Source: Bradyrhizobium sp. in8p8 (GTDB taxonomy: Bacteria > Pseudomonadota > Alphaproteobacteria > Rhizobiales > Xanthobacteraceae). From it: a stretch of DNA of 64,000 bases. Made by a program: the position numbers and the translations under genes. Below the pieces are notes generated by a model, which did not search any database, was not told the origin of the DNA, and saw nothing but the letters and a program-made list of their open reading frames with translations. The stretch spans positions 455,459 to 519,458 of the forward strand of contig NZ_AUGD01000003.1 of assembly GCF_000426845.1 (NCBI RefSeq), in the 5' to 3' direction. Shown piece by piece: positions 1-9,387 of the stretch (positions within the stretch are counted from its first letter, which is position 1; every line of letters starts with the position of its first letter).

Positions 1-72
1 AGCCTCACTCAACGCTTTATTAACCATAACCGGTGCATCACTGAAGCTGTCTCGTTTCGAGGGATAGGTCCG

Positions 73-813
73 GTGCCGGTTGCACGCGCGTTTCGATGGT
101 CGAACTTGGCGTCCTTGGCAGCGTCCGCCGCGCTTGCCCTTGGCGGCTGCGTGCAGACGACCGGTCCCGTCGCGGTGATGCAGCCGCGTCCCGATCTCGA
201 CTCCATGGCCTATGGCCAGCCTTACAATGCGCCGCAGCCGGTCGTCGTTGCCAACAACGGCGGTGGCGCCATCGCGGCGCTGAGCAACTCCTTTGCAGCT
301 TCGCCCGCACCCATGCCGGTCGGCTACTCCGCGCCCATGACGGTGCGCCAAGGCGCATCCTATCATCTCGACGCCGGCGACAAGCTTCGCGTCGTCGTCT
401 ACGGCCAGGAAGGTCTCACCAACAGCTATGCGATCGACGCCGGCGGCTCCATCACCATGCCGCTGATCGGCGCGGTGCCGGCGCGCGGCCGCACCACGGC
501 GGGGCTGGCCGGCGAGATCGCCGCGCGCCTGCGCAACGGCTACATCCGCGAGCCTTCGGTGGCGGTGGAGATCGAGACCTATCGTCCCTTCTTTATCCTC
601 GGCGAGGTCCTCGCGCCCGGCCAGTATCCTTACGTGCCGAACATGACCGTCGAGAGTGCGGTCGCCATCGCCGGCGGCTTCTCGCCGCGCGCCAAGCGCG
701 ACATGGTCACCGTCACGCACAGCGAGAACGGCGCCTCGATGCGCGCCGTGGTGCCGCTCGGCACGCCCCTCGCCCCCGGCGACACCGTGTTCGTCGGCGA
801 GCGCTGGTTTTAA
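73..813 (+). CDS. Polysaccharide export outer-membrane lipoprotein (Wza-like)
   Basis: 246 aa, GTG start preceded by a purine-rich stretch. The first 25 residues form a signal peptide ending in a lipobox (LALGGC, Cys at residue 26), so the protein is probably a lipoprotein anchored in the outer membrane. The central part (about 95-180) has the Poly_export pattern beginning YHLDAGDKLRVVVYGQ, followed by one SLBB-like segment (about 172-243) containing FFILGEVLAPGQYPY. Proteins of this family form the outer-membrane channel for capsule or exopolysaccharide. At 246 aa with a single SLBB it is of the short rhizobial type rather than full-length Wza. No polymerase or chain-length gene is visible beside it, so its polysaccharide is unknown. 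Confidence 0.85.
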   Translation: MPVARAFRWSNLASLAASAALALGGCVQTTGPVAVMQPRPDLDSMAYGQPYNAPQPVVVANNGGGAIAALSNSFAASPAPMPVGYSAPMTVRQGASYHLDAGDKLRVVVYGQEGLTNSYAIDAGGSITMPLIGAVPARGRTTAGLAGEIAARLRNGYIREPSVAVEIETYRPFFILGEVLAPGQYPYVPNMTVESAVAIAGGFSPRAKRDMVTVTHSENGASMRAVVPLGTPLAPGDTVFVGERWF

Positions 814-836
814 GGTTTCAGATCGCCTGTCACCTT

Positions 837-876
837 CGTCATTCCGCGGTCGCGCTGCGCACGCCCCGGAATGACG
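837..876. repeat. Short palindromic intergenic repeat (REP-like)
   Basis: Inverted repeat with arms CGTCATTCCG (837-846) and CGGAATGACG (867-876) between the export gene and the dienelactone hydrolase gene. The same arm sequence recurs at 7507, which indicates a dispersed extragenic palindrome family. Confidence 0.7.
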
Positions 877-896
877 GCCGGAGCGAGCGTGTCCGC

Positions 897-1568
897 CTAT
901 CTCAAATGCTTCGCGAAGAACGCCATGCTGCGCGGCCAGGCGACGTCGGCGCTGGCCTTGTCGTAGCTGGCGCGCTCGTCGCAATGGAAGCCGTGCTGGG
1001 CACCCGGATAGACGAAGACCTCCACATCCGGCCGCTTCGACTTGATGGTCTCCACGTCGGTCAAGGGGATGCCGGCATCCTTCTCGCCGAAGTGCAGCTG
1101 CGTCGGCGCCTTCGGCGTCTCGTCGGCAAAGCGCACCACCGCGCCGCCGTAATAACCGATCGCGGCCTTCAGCCCCGAGAGCCGCGTTGCCGCGAGGAAG
1201 GCGATGCTGCCGCCGAGACAGAAGCCGATGATGCCGACGGGGCCGACGCTCCTCGCGGCATCGATCGCGGCTTGCGTGTCGCGCAGCATCGCGGCCCAGT
1301 CCGGATTGGCGACGAACTTGCGGGCCTCCGCAATCTCGTCGGGCGAATAGCCCGACTGGAAGTTCGGCGACGTCCGGTCGAAGATCGACGGTGCGATCGC
1401 GACATAGCCCTCCTTGGCGAGGCGGTCGCAGACCGAGCGGATGTGGTGATTGACCCCGAAGATCTCCTGGATCACCACGACGGCGCCCTTCGCGCTGCCT
1501 GCGGGATCAGCGCGATAGGCGCCGAGCTGGAAATTGTCGGAGGCCGTCAGCTTGATGTCCTGTCCCAC
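897..1568 (-). CDS. Dienelactone hydrolase family protein
   Basis: 223 aa alpha/beta hydrolase of the carboxymethylenebutenolidase family, predicted cytoplasmic. The catalytic triad is visible: Cys117 in GFCLGG, Asp164 in GEKDAG and His192 in AQHGFH. Glu36 in the QEIFG motif is the residue that in the archetype keeps the Cys activated. Family members hydrolyse dienelactone in chlorocatechol breakdown, but most chromosomal paralogues have unknown substrates and there are no catechol-pathway genes here. Length matches the family. It stands alone on the minus strand, separated from the next gene by a palindromic repeat. Confidence 0.9.
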   Translation of the reverse strand: MGQDIKLTASDNFQLGAYRADPAGSAKGAVVVIQEIFGVNHHIRSVCDRLAKEGYVAIAPSIFDRTSPNFQSGYSPDEIAEARKFVANPDWAAMLRDTQAAIDAARSVGPVGIIGFCLGGSIAFLAATRLSGLKAAIGYYGGAVVRFADETPKAPTQLHFGEKDAGIPLTDVETIKSKRPDVEVFVYPGAQHGFHCDERASYDKASADVAWPRSMAFFAKHLR

Positions 1569-1604
1569 GGGGTATCCTTCCAGTTGTTACGAACCTGTCT
1601 CTTT

Positions 1605-1719
1605 CCCCTCATCCTGAGGAGCGCGCACCTGCGCGCGTCTCGAAGGATGTAAGGCCGAGACGGCAGAGCCGGGCCTTCATCATCGAGACGCTTGCTGCGC
1701 AAGCTCCTCAGATGAGGGG
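1605..1719. repeat. Large intergenic palindromic repeat
   Basis: About 115 bp with ends CCCCTCAT (from 1605) and ATGAGGGG (to 1719). It contains inner inverted segments CTGAGGAGCGCGC and GCGCAAGCTCCTCA and a GGCC-rich centre. This is the layout of the long dispersed palindromes common in Bradyrhizobium-type intergenic regions. No coding potential. Confidence 0.7.
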
Positions 1720-1726
1720 CGGCACC

Positions 1727-2068
1727 TCACTCCCACATCCAGTTCTCGCCGTAATCCTCCTTCCATCCTGCCAGCCGTCCATGACGGAACTGCAGGAACA
1801 GGCGGTGGCGGTGGGGAAGCAATCCGCTGCCGCCGATGTTGCGCAGCGCGAGATAGATTTCGTTGCCGGGACGGCCACGCACATATTGAAGGGGCTGGCC
1901 GAGGGCACGCGCGGTCTCTCCGGCATCCATGCCGAAGGCGAGCGGCGTGTTGTTCGACAAGGTCGTGACGAAGGGCTGGCGCGGCGGCATGGCGCCGAAC
2001 GGTTCGGCCTGCGCAGATATCGACAGCAACGTCGCGCCCGCTGCCAGTATCGCCCGCTTCATCGCCAA
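1727..2068 (-). CDS. Secreted hypothetical protein, BamE/SmpA-like pattern
   Basis: 113 aa with a clear Sec signal peptide (AILAAGATLLSISAQA then EPF), so probably periplasmic. The mature part runs FGMDAGETARALGQPL, a GNEIYLALRN strand and LFLQFRHGRLAGWKEDYG. The order helix, strand, strand with output 'F.dGrL..w' is reminiscent of the BamE/SmpA fold, but I see no decisive motif. It lies 18 bp downstream of the alpha/beta hydrolase gene in the same direction, so the two may be co-transcribed. Function unknown. Confidence 0.7.
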   Translation of the reverse strand: MAMKRAILAAGATLLSISAQAEPFGAMPPRQPFVTTLSNNTPLAFGMDAGETARALGQPLQYVRGRPGNEIYLALRNIGGSGLLPHRHRLFLQFRHGRLAGWKEDYGENWMWE

Positions 2069-2086
2069 TGCCCTTGCTTGATCGAC

Positions 2087-2851
2087 CTATGCCGGCAAGT
2101 TCTTCAGGAAAGGCACGACCGCGTCAACAAAAGCCTGGGGCTGGTCGATGTTGACGGCGTGCCCGGCCGCGGGGATCACGACCTTTTGTGCGCCGGGGAT
2201 CTTGGCCGCCATGTAGTCGGACGCCGCGAGGAACGGCGTGTCGTCGGCGCCGACCACGATCAGGGAGGGCACCTTGATTTCGGGGAGCAGCTCGATCACG
2301 CGCGCATCGCGCTGGGTCAGCATGCCGCGCGCAGCGAGCGCGAGACCCTTGGCGTCGCGATGGCTGGCGGTGGCGCGCTCGCGCGTCGCCGCCTTCAGGA
2401 CATCGAGACCTTCGCGATCGAGCCTGTCGGCAGTGGCAAGTGCCCTTGCGTTCCAGGTCTCGCGTGCGTCGTCCTTCTTGAAACCGGGGCCGGTGTCGAT
2501 GATCAAGAGCGCGCGGGTGCGCTCCGGATGCGCGCGGTAGAACGCCAGCGACATGTAACCGCCGAGCGAGAGTCCGCCGATGATGGCGCGCTCTGCGCCG
2601 ACCGCATCGAGGATCGCCGCCATGTCGCCGACCGTGAGCGCTTCGCTGTACGCGCCGGGATCGTCGGGATAATCGGACTGGCCGTGTCCGCGCATGTCCC
2701 ACAAGATCAGCCTGTGGTCTTTCGCGAGCGCCTCGATCTGCTCATGCCACATCGCCGATGTCGAGGAATAGCCATGGGTCAGCAGCAGCGGTGGCCCCTC
2801 GCCATGAACCTCGTAGTGGATTCCGACGCCGTCCCGATCGATCCTCGGCAT
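2087..2851 (-). CDS. Alpha/beta hydrolase
   Basis: 254 aa from the ATG at 2851, chosen because GGGCGG lies just upstream and the family fold begins at once (MPRIDRDGVGIHYEVHGEG). The oxyanion region is HGYSS, the nucleophile Ser95 sits in GLSLGGY, the acid lies in VGADD and the histidine in AAGHAVN. The closest functional relatives are enol-lactone hydrolase or epoxide-hydrolase-like esterases, but the substrate cannot be read from the sequence. An in-frame upstream ATG at 2902 would add 17 atypical residues. A hairpin (2890-2911) lies in the untranslated region. Confidence 0.85.
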   Translation of the reverse strand: MPRIDRDGVGIHYEVHGEGPPLLLTHGYSSTSAMWHEQIEALAKDHRLILWDMRGHGQSDYPDDPGAYSEALTVGDMAAILDAVGAERAIIGGLSLGGYMSLAFYRAHPERTRALLIIDTGPGFKKDDARETWNARALATADRLDREGLDVLKAATRERATASHRDAKGLALAARGMLTQRDARVIELLPEIKVPSLIVVGADDTPFLAASDYMAAKIPGAQKVVIPAAGHAVNIDQPQAFVDAVVPFLKNLPA

Positions 2852-2889
2852 TGCTTCCGCCCTTCTTTTCTCGCCGCGACACCGCTGGA

Positions 2890-2911
2890 CCTTCTCCCAC
2901 AAGGGAGAAGG
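2890..2911. repeat. Short hairpin palindrome upstream of the hydrolase gene
   Basis: CCTTCTCCC (2890-2898) pairs with GGGAGAAGG (2903-2911). This is another common intergenic palindrome form in these bacteria. It lies 39 bp upstream of the hydrolase start, where it could also act as a leader hairpin. Confidence 0.6.
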
Positions 2912-3210
2912 GACGTGCCCGCGGCGGCGGTTGTACTCTAACGCGCCAAGTTACCTCAAAGAAACTGCCTCGATACGATGGCACGCATGTTCGCCAACGC
3001 TCTCTGTTGCGTCCAGTCGCTGCATCAAGCCCCGCTCTTGCAATGCACAACCTGTCCGCGCCGCGTTGCTTTCGACTCGTTCCAATTTGCATTTGCCTCC
3101 GCGCCTGAACGCGATCATTCTCGCGGGCAAGGCTGACGCCAGCCCGGTGGGCGTCCGCCGTACAAGTCGCCGCCGTAAGCGGCTTCATGCACCGGCAGGG
3201 GAAGACGCCT
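2912..3210. other. Intergenic region between divergent genes
   Basis: About 300 bp between the minus-strand hydrolase gene and the plus-strand oxidoreductase pair. It must hold both promoters, but I see no convincing operator, repeat or small gene in it. Confidence 0.5.
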
Positions 3211-3702
3211 ATGCCAACACTCACCATCAACGGGCGGAGTCTGTCCGTGGATGCGGCGAACGACACGCCGCTCCTCTGGGCGATCCGCGAGCAATTGCAG
3301 ATGACCGGCACCAAGTTCGGCTGCGGTGCCGGGCTGTGCGGGGCCTGCACCGTGCACGTCAACGGCGAAGCCGTGCGCTCGTGCCAGACCATGGTCGGCG
3401 ATGTCGCCGGCAAGAAGATCACCACCATCGAAGGCCTTTCCGCCAAGGGCGATCATCCCTTGCAGAAGGCGTGGATCGCCGAGCAGGTGCCGCAATGCGG
3501 CTATTGCCAGTCCGGGCAGATCATGCAGGCAGCCTCGCTGCTCGCCAGGAATCCCAACCCGACCAAGGAGGAAGTGGTCGCGCATATGGACGGCAATCTC
3601 TGCCGCTGCATGACCTATTCGCGAATCCAGAAGGCGATCATGCGCGCCGCATCCGAGATGCGTACCGCGTCCGCCACCTCCGGCGAGCGGAGGCCCACAT
3701 GA
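3211..3702 (+). CDS. Isoquinoline 1-oxidoreductase-type alpha subunit (2Fe-2S)
   Basis: 163 aa small iron-sulfur subunit of the xanthine-oxidase family. The N-terminal plant-ferredoxin cluster uses Cys38, Cys43, Cys46 and Cys58 ([16 protein letters not shown]). The second all-helical domain uses Cys96, Cys99, Cys131 and Cys133 ([12 protein letters not shown]). It passes electrons from the molybdenum centre of the partner subunit to an external acceptor. I chose the ATG at 3211 because the fold begins MPTLTING; an upstream ATG at 3187 would only add eight residues. Its stop overlaps the start of the large subunit (ATGA), so the two are translationally coupled. Confidence 0.93.
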   Translation: MPTLTINGRSLSVDAANDTPLLWAIREQLQMTGTKFGCGAGLCGACTVHVNGEAVRSCQTMVGDVAGKKITTIEGLSAKGDHPLQKAWIAEQVPQCGYCQSGQIMQAASLLARNPNPTKEEVVAHMDGNLCRCMTYSRIQKAIMRAASEMRTASATSGERRPT

Positions 3703-5984
3703 ACGAGCACGTGAAGAACGTCGTCCCCGCGACGACCGATCTCAGCCGCCGCTCCTTCCTGGTCGGCACCGCCGCGACCGGCCTCGTGCTCGGCTATGCC
3801 GCGCTGCCCGGCATCGATGCTGCGGCTGCCGCGGCACCGGCCAGTTTCGAGCCGAGCGTGTGGTACGCGATCTCGCCGGACGGTCTCGTCACCGTGACCT
3901 GCGGCAAGGCCGATATGGGCCAGCACATCGCCTCCACCATGGCGCAGCTCGTCTGCGAGGAGCTGGGCGCGAAATGGAGCGACATGCGCGTATCGCTCGC
4001 CTCCAACGACCCCAAGTTCAACGATCCCGTCCTGGGCGCGCAGATCACCGGCGGCAGCTGGTCGACCATGATGAATTTTGATGCCATGAGCCGCGCGGGC
4101 GCCGCCGGCCGCATGGCACTGACGGAAGGTGCGGCCGCCGCAATGGGCGTGCCGGCGTCGGAGCTCGTGGTGCGCGATTCCATGATCGTGCATCCGAAAT
4201 CGAAGAAGCAGATGTCGTTCGCCGAGATCGTCAAGAGCGGCAAGGCGACCAAGACCTTCACGCCCGATGAGCTGAAGGCGATCAAGCTGAAGACGCCCGA
4301 CCAATACACCATGATCGGCGTCTCGGTGCCGCAGCTTGATATTCCCTCCAAGACCAACGGCACGGCCAAGTACGGCATCGATGTGATGCTGCCCGGCATG
4401 GCCTATGGCGCGTTGGTCACGCCGCCGGTGCGGTTCGGCGCCACCGTGAAATCGGTCGACGACAGCGCGGCGAAGAAGGTGCCGGGCTTCATCAAGGCAG
4501 TCACGCTCGACGACAAGACCGGCACGACGTCGGGATGGGTCGTCGCCGTCGCCAGCACCTACGCCAACGCCAGGAAGGCGGCGCAGGCGCTGAAGATCGC
4601 CTATGACGCGGGTCCGAACGCCAAGGTGTCGAGCCAGTCACTGCTCGACGAAGCCAAGCGGCTTCAGAAGCTCGAGGATTCCGGCCAGTTCTTCGTCAAG
4701 GACGGCGATCCCAATGCAGCCTTCGGGTCGGCGGCCAAGGTGGTGGAGGCCGAGTACACCACCAGCATCAACATCCACGCGCCGCTGGAGCCGATGAACG
4801 CCACCGCGGAGTTCAGGGGCGACATCCTGCACGTCTATTCCGGCAACCAGTTCGCGACGCGCTCCGGCGCGATCGCCGCAGGTGCGGCTGGGATCGATCC
4901 GAAGTTCGTGGTCATGCATCAGCATTGGCTTGGCGGCGGCTTCGGCCGGCGTCTCGATGCCGACATGATGATTCCCGCCGTGCAGGCGGCCAAGGCGGTC
5001 GGCAAGCCGGTCAAGGTGATCTACTCGCGCGAGAACGACATGACGATGGATTTCTCGCGTCCGCTCACCTACCAGAAGGTCAAGGCCGGCGTGGACGGCG
5101 ACGGCAAGCTCATTGCGATCAGCCACGACGTGGTCTCGGCCTGGCCGACCGCGCGCTGGGGAATCCCCGATTTCCTGACGCCCTCGGTCGACAAGAAGGG
5201 GCCGCTTGATTCCTTCACGGTGAACGGGGCGGACTTCTTCTACACCGTGCCCAACCATTATGTGCGCGCGATCAAGAACGAACTCGCGCACAACGCCACG
5301 CCGTCCGGCCAGCTCAGGTCGGTGGCGCCGGGCTGGACCTTCTGGGCGGTCGAAAGCATGATCGACGAGATCGCGGCCGCGACCGGCAAGGATCCGGCGC
5401 AATTCCGCATCTCGCTGCTCGACGGCGCCGGCAAGAACGACGGCGGCGCGCAGCGGCTGCGCAACACGCTGCTCGCCGCGATGGGGCTGTCGGGCTACGG
5501 CACCAGGCAATTGCCGAAAGGCGAGGGCATGGGCGTTGCCTGCGTGTCGTCGCAGGAGCGCGCCAGCGCGAGCTGGACGGCCTGCGTCGCTCATGTCGCT
5601 GTCGCGCCGTCGGGCGCGGTGACCGTGAAGAAGCTCACGGTCGCAACCGACGTCGGCACCCAGGTGCATCCCGACAACATCCGCGCCCAGGTCGAGGGCG
5701 CGGCGCTGTGGGGCCTGTCGCTGGCGATGTACGAGAAAGCGACGCTCAAGGACGGTGGCATCGAGCAGACCAATTTCGATGGCTATACGCCCTTGCGCAT
5801 GAGCCAGACGCCCGAGATCGCGGTGGCCGTGATCGCCAACGGCGAGAAGGCAACCGGGGTCGGCGAGCCCGCGGTGACGGTGGTCGCCCCCGCCATCGGC
5901 AACGCCATCTTCAACGCCTCAGGCGCCCGCGTCCGGGCGCTGCCGATCACGGCAGAGGCGGTGAAGGCGAGCATGAGGGCGTAA
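3699..5984 (+). CDS. Isoquinoline 1-oxidoreductase-type beta subunit (molybdopterin, Tat-exported)
   Basis: 761 aa aldehyde/xanthine-dehydrogenase-type large subunit. The N-terminus carries a twin-arginine signal (SRRSFLVG, hydrophobic stretch, AAAAAP), so the folded holoenzyme is expected in the periplasm. Molybdopterin-binding landmarks include [11 protein letters not shown] and the C-terminal [10 protein letters not shown], whose Glu is the catalytic base in the family. Together with the 2Fe-2S subunit it forms an alpha/beta hydroxylase of aldehydes or N-heterocycles. There is no FAD subunit, as expected for the IorAB type that donates to a cytochrome. The real substrate is unknown. Confidence 0.92.
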   Translation: MNEHVKNVVPATTDLSRRSFLVGTAATGLVLGYAALPGIDAAAAAAPASFEPSVWYAISPDGLVTVTCGKADMGQHIASTMAQLVCEELGAKWSDMRVSLASNDPKFNDPVLGAQITGGSWSTMMNFDAMSRAGAAGRMALTEGAAAAMGVPASELVVRDSMIVHPKSKKQMSFAEIVKSGKATKTFTPDELKAIKLKTPDQYTMIGVSVPQLDIPSKTNGTAKYGIDVMLPGMAYGALVTPPVRFGATVKSVDDSAAKKVPGFIKAVTLDDKTGTTSGWVVAVASTYANARKAAQALKIAYDAGPNAKVSSQSLLDEAKRLQKLEDSGQFFVKDGDPNAAFGSAAKVVEAEYTTSINIHAPLEPMNATAEFRGDILHVYSGNQFATRSGAIAAGAAGIDPKFVVMHQHWLGGGFGRRLDADMMIPAVQAAKAVGKPVKVIYSRENDMTMDFSRPLTYQKVKAGVDGDGKLIAISHDVVSAWPTARWGIPDFLTPSVDKKGPLDSFTVNGADFFYTVPNHYVRAIKNELAHNATPSGQLRSVAPGWTFWAVESMIDEIAAATGKDPAQFRISLLDGAGKNDGGAQRLRNTLLAAMGLSGYGTRQLPKGEGMGVACVSSQERASASWTACVAHVAVAPSGAVTVKKLTVATDVGTQVHPDNIRAQVEGAALWGLSLAMYEKATLKDGGIEQTNFDGYTPLRMSQTPEIAVAVIANGEKATGVGEPAVTVVAPAIGNAIFNASGARVRALPITAEAVKASMRA

Positions 5985-6070
5985 GGCTGATGAAGGCTGC
6001 TTGAGACGATCCGCCGGAGGGCCAACCTCCGGCGGATTGTTCTTTGGCGCGGTGACAGTCCCACCCTCAC

Positions 6071-6178
6071 TGTCATGCTCCGCGAAAGCGGGGCATCCAG
6101 TACGCCGCGGCCTTTCGGGTCCAGCCGTGCCAGCTCGGCGTATTGGGTCGCCCGGTCAAGCCGGGCGACGACAGCGGA
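6071..6178. repeat. Intergenic palindromic repeat cluster
   Basis: The region contains hairpins CCGCGAAAGCGGGG (6080-6093) and CGCCCGGTCAAGCCGGGCG (about 6149-6167), inside ends TGTCATG and GACGACA. It is a third distinct palindrome family in this window and shows no coding signal. The rest of 5985-6400 contains nothing else I can name. Confidence 0.65.
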
Positions 6179-6400
6179 GGGTGTGCCGAGAGCATCCAAA
6201 ATTCCCCTTTGTTATCAGTGCCAGTTCTACTGTGCATGGGGTTGTTTTCGCGCCTTGGTTCGGACCCCCTGCTGCGGGACCAGAATTCCCTAAAATTGAG
6301 CACAATCCCCCAAGGTTCCATTGAGCACGCCTCTTAAGACCCGGAGAACCTGATCCGTCTTAGGCTGCTGGCAAATCCCGTCCCGTGCCTTGGGGAAGTC

Positions 6401-7495
6401 ATGAACGCCGCAGCCAAACCCGCCGCCAAACGTCGGCTTCTTCTCGCCTCCGATCGCAGCGACGGAAGCAGCGAGCTCGCCAGCATTCTGACGGCGGTCG
6501 GCGACGTCTCCACGGTGAAGACGGAAGACATCCCCGCCCAGCCGGCGCGCGATCTCTCCGGCCTCGTCGTCGACATCAACCTGCGCTCGCCCGATAGCGT
6601 GCAGCGGGTTCGCAACAAGCTGCGCGGCGATGCCTACCGTTCGATGCCGCGGCTGTTCGTGCTCGCGGACGCCCTGCATCATGGCACCATGCAGGCCTGG
6701 GCGCTGGGGGCCACCGATACCATCTCGCGGCCGCTTCAGGCCGAGGCCATCCTGCAGCGCATTCGCGCCGCCTTCCCGGACACCGCCGCCTATGACGCGA
6801 CCGATCGCGGCAAGACGCTCAACCGCGGCGTCGAGGCGGCGCACGCGGTGCTCACCAAGATGTTCGAGAAGCTGCCGCTCGGGGTGCCGCTGACCTTCGA
6901 CGACGTCATTGCAGCCGAGAGCAAGATCCTGAAGGCGATCAAGCATTCCTCGCTGCGCGAATGGCTCACCACGGTCGGTTGCCACCATGTCGGCAGCTAT
7001 CGTCATTGCCTGTTCGTCACCGGCTTCGCGGTCGCCTTCGCCCAGCATCTCGGCATGCGCGAGGACGACCAGCGCCGCCTGACCCGCGCCGCGCTGCTGC
7101 ACGATGTCGGCAAGGCCTTCGTTCCGGCCTGGCTGCTCGACAAGCCGGGCAAGCTCACCGACGAGGAGATGGCCGAGGTCCGCCAGCATCCGCGGCGCGG
7201 CTATGAGGCGCTTGCCGAGCAAGGCGGTTTCCCGCCGGAAATGCTCGACGTCGTGCTGCATCATCACGAATTCCTCGACGGCTCCGGCTATCCGAACGGC
7301 CTGTCGTCGAACCAGATCAGCGACATCGTGCGCCTCACCACGATCGTCGATATCTACGCCGCGCTGGTGGAGAAGCGCGCCTACCGCATGCCCTTCACCC
7401 ACTCTCGCGCCTTCACGATGATGGAAGGCATGGGCGGCAAGCTCGATCAGCAGCTGCTGCAGGCGTTCCGGCCGGTGGCACTGGGATCGTTCTGA
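6401..7495 (+). CDS. HD-GYP-type phosphodiesterase with degenerate receiver
   Basis: 364 aa, cytoplasmic. Residues 10-125 look like a CheY-like fold without the phospho-acceptor pattern (a pseudo-receiver). Residues 140-360 form an HD-GYP domain: HHVGSYRH near 195, the HD pair His234-Asp235 in LLHDVGK, His263 in QHPRRGYE, the triple His287-289 in LHHHEF, and GSGYP at 294-298. The full metal-ligand set and the GYP signature imply an active cyclic-di-GMP (or cGAMP) phosphodiesterase. GGGGAAGT upstream supports the start. It is monocistronic, so its input signal is not evident. Confidence 0.88.
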   Translation: MNAAAKPAAKRRLLLASDRSDGSSELASILTAVGDVSTVKTEDIPAQPARDLSGLVVDINLRSPDSVQRVRNKLRGDAYRSMPRLFVLADALHHGTMQAWALGATDTISRPLQAEAILQRIRAAFPDTAAYDATDRGKTLNRGVEAAHAVLTKMFEKLPLGVPLTFDDVIAAESKILKAIKHSSLREWLTTVGCHHVGSYRHCLFVTGFAVAFAQHLGMREDDQRRLTRAALLHDVGKAFVPAWLLDKPGKLTDEEMAEVRQHPRRGYEALAEQGGFPPEMLDVVLHHHEFLDGSGYPNGLSSNQISDIVRLTTIVDIYAALVEKRAYRMPFTHSRAFTMMEGMGGKLDQQLLQAFRPVALGSF

Positions 7496-7506
7496 CAATC
7501 TAATCC

Positions 7507-7584
7507 GTCATTCCGGGGCGCACGAAGCGCGAACCCGGAATCTCGAGGTTCCGGGTTCGATGCTTCGCATCGCCCCGGAACGAC
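7507..7584. repeat. Intergenic palindromic repeat
   Basis: Outer arms CGTCATTCCGGGGCG (7507-7521) and CGCCCCGGAACGAC (7571-7584), with an inner inverted GAACCCGGAA / TTCCGGGTTC. It lies between two convergent genes and is the same family as 837-876, so it may serve as a bidirectional terminator. Confidence 0.7.
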
Positions 7585-7589
7585 TGTGG

Positions 7590-9170
7590 CTACCCCAGCA
7601 TCTTCCGAAGCTCCGCCTTCGCCACCTTCTCCAGCGTGGAACGGGGCATGTCGTCGACGAGCCTGATCTCGCGCGGCACCTTGAAGTCGGCGAGGCCTGC
7701 GCGGCAGGCCGCCATCACACGATCATGCAGATCCGGCGCAGCGCCCGCGACGCCGCCCTGCGGGATGATGAAGACGACAGGCACCTCGTCCAGCATCGGA
7801 TGCGTCTTCGCCACTACGGCCGCCTCGCGCACGCCAGGCACCACCGCGATCACCTGCTCGATCTCGGAGGCCGCGACGTTCTCGCCGCCGACCTTCAGCA
7901 TGTCCTTGGCGCGGTCGCCGAACTTGATGAAGCCGTTCTGAAGCCGCTCGACCCGATCGCCCGTGAGGAAGAAGCCGTGCTCGTCAAAGCTCTCGCGCGT
8001 CGCCTTCTCGTTGTGCAGGTACTCGGCGAACAGCGACAGACCGGGAATACCCTTGATCGCGAGATTGCCGGTGCCGCCGACTTCCGTCGGCCGGCCGTCG
8101 TCGTCGGTGATGCGGATCTGATATTCCGGCGCGGCCCGGCCGATCGACATCGGGATGTTGGGCTGGTCGATCTCGCCGACGATGCCGTGGGTGATGGTTT
8201 CGGTCATGCCCCACCAGCCGATCATCTTGATGCCGAAGGCGGCGAAGGCCGGCGGCTCGTTGATCGCCGTGCCCCACAGCCGGAACTTGTGGTCGTTCGG
8301 GATCTCCTGCTCGAGCAGCGCTTTCATGCAGAACGGGATCGTGGAGGTCCAGGTCGCGCCGTGCTCGCGCGCGACGCTCCAGAACCGGCTGGCGGAGAAG
8401 CGCGGTTGGATCACGCAAGTCGCCCCGACCCACAGCGTCGCCAGCATGGAGTAGGCCAGCGCATTGGTGTGGAACAGCGGCAGATAGGTCTGGTGCACGT
8501 CGCTCGCATGCAGATCCTCATGCGCGGCATTGATCTTGGCGCCCCACAGCGCATTGGCATGGGTCCACAGCACCGCCTTCGGCCGCGACGTCGTTCCCGA
8601 CGTGTATTGCACGCTGCACGGCGCCAGCGGATCAGTCGCGCGCCTGGGTCGGTCGGCGCTGTCGGCGAACAGGGATTCGAAACTGTCACCGCGCGAGACC
8701 GCTTGCGCCGGCGCAGCGCCTGCGTCATGCGCGATCACCGCCATCCATCGGATGTTGCGGCAGTTCTGCGCAACGAGGTCCGCATAGGACGGCTGCGTGA
8801 TCGCGGCGACCGCGCCGCAATGATCGGCAAAGTACTCGATCTCGGCCGGCGCCGACCGCGTGTTGGTGGTGACCGCGATCGCCCCTAATTCGACACAGGC
8901 AAACCAGGCCAGCATCGCCTCGATGCAATTGTCGAGATGAATGAGCACGTATTGGCCCGGCTTGACGCCGCGCCTGGCCAGCCCCGCCGCGAGCGCACCG
9001 ACCCGCTCGTGAAATTCGCCGTAGCTCCAGCGTCGCGCCGGCGCGTCGAACGGAGCCCAGATCAGGAACGGATGATCACGCCGGACCTCGGCGCGCAGCT
9101 TGAGCAGCCAGGGCACGTCGAGCCCGTCGAACGGGCTCACGATTCCGGCGGCGGTCTGTTGAACTGGCAT
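7590..9170 (-). CDS. AMP-forming acyl-CoA ligase
   Basis: 526 aa member of the ANL superfamily. Motif A3 is YTSGTTSRPKAVLWTH, A5 is WGMTET, A7 is FFLTGDR and A10 is PRSTLEKVAK, whose Lys is the adenylation lysine. It activates a carboxylate with ATP and then forms the CoA thioester. Sequence character is closest to the crotonobetaine/carnitine-CoA ligase-like group, but substrate specificity is not readable. Start chosen at 9170, where GGGAGGAG sits directly upstream; an upstream in-frame start would add 33 unlike residues. The gene is separated by a palindromic repeat from the VOC gene. Confidence 0.9.
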   Translation of the reverse strand: MPVQQTAAGIVSPFDGLDVPWLLKLRAEVRRDHPFLIWAPFDAPARRWSYGEFHERVGALAAGLARRGVKPGQYVLIHLDNCIEAMLAWFACVELGAIAVTTNTRSAPAEIEYFADHCGAVAAITQPSYADLVAQNCRNIRWMAVIAHDAGAAPAQAVSRGDSFESLFADSADRPRRATDPLAPCSVQYTSGTTSRPKAVLWTHANALWGAKINAAHEDLHASDVHQTYLPLFHTNALAYSMLATLWVGATCVIQPRFSASRFWSVAREHGATWTSTIPFCMKALLEQEIPNDHKFRLWGTAINEPPAFAAFGIKMIGWWGMTETITHGIVGEIDQPNIPMSIGRAAPEYQIRITDDDGRPTEVGGTGNLAIKGIPGLSLFAEYLHNEKATRESFDEHGFFLTGDRVERLQNGFIKFGDRAKDMLKVGGENVAASEIEQVIAVVPGVREAAVVAKTHPMLDEVPVVFIIPQGGVAGAAPDLHDRVMAACRAGLADFKVPREIRLVDDMPRSTLEKVAKAELRKMLG

Positions 9171-9280
9171 GGCTCCTCCCGGTGCGGCCCTGCATCTTGC
9201 TGCGGGCTGTCTATCGATTATTGCGTCTTCCTGCCACCGGATGGCCCGGGGCGCAATCGCGGGGCACACCCTATCTCCCC

Positions 9281-9367
9281 CGTCATTGCGAGGAGCCCTT
9301 GCGACGAAGCAATCCAGCCTCGCTCAGCGAAGACAGTCTGGATTGCTTCGCTACGCTCGCAATGACG
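9281..9367. repeat. Intergenic palindromic repeat
   Basis: Outer arms CGTCATTGCGA (9281-9291) and TCGCAATGACG (9357-9367), with inner arms GAAGCAATCCAG and CTGGATTGCTTC. This is a fourth dispersed palindrome family, the 'GTCATTGCGAGGAGC' type widely seen in Bradyrhizobium intergenic DNA. Confidence 0.75.
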
Positions 9368-9387
9368 GTGGGTGGCGCCAGAGTGCC

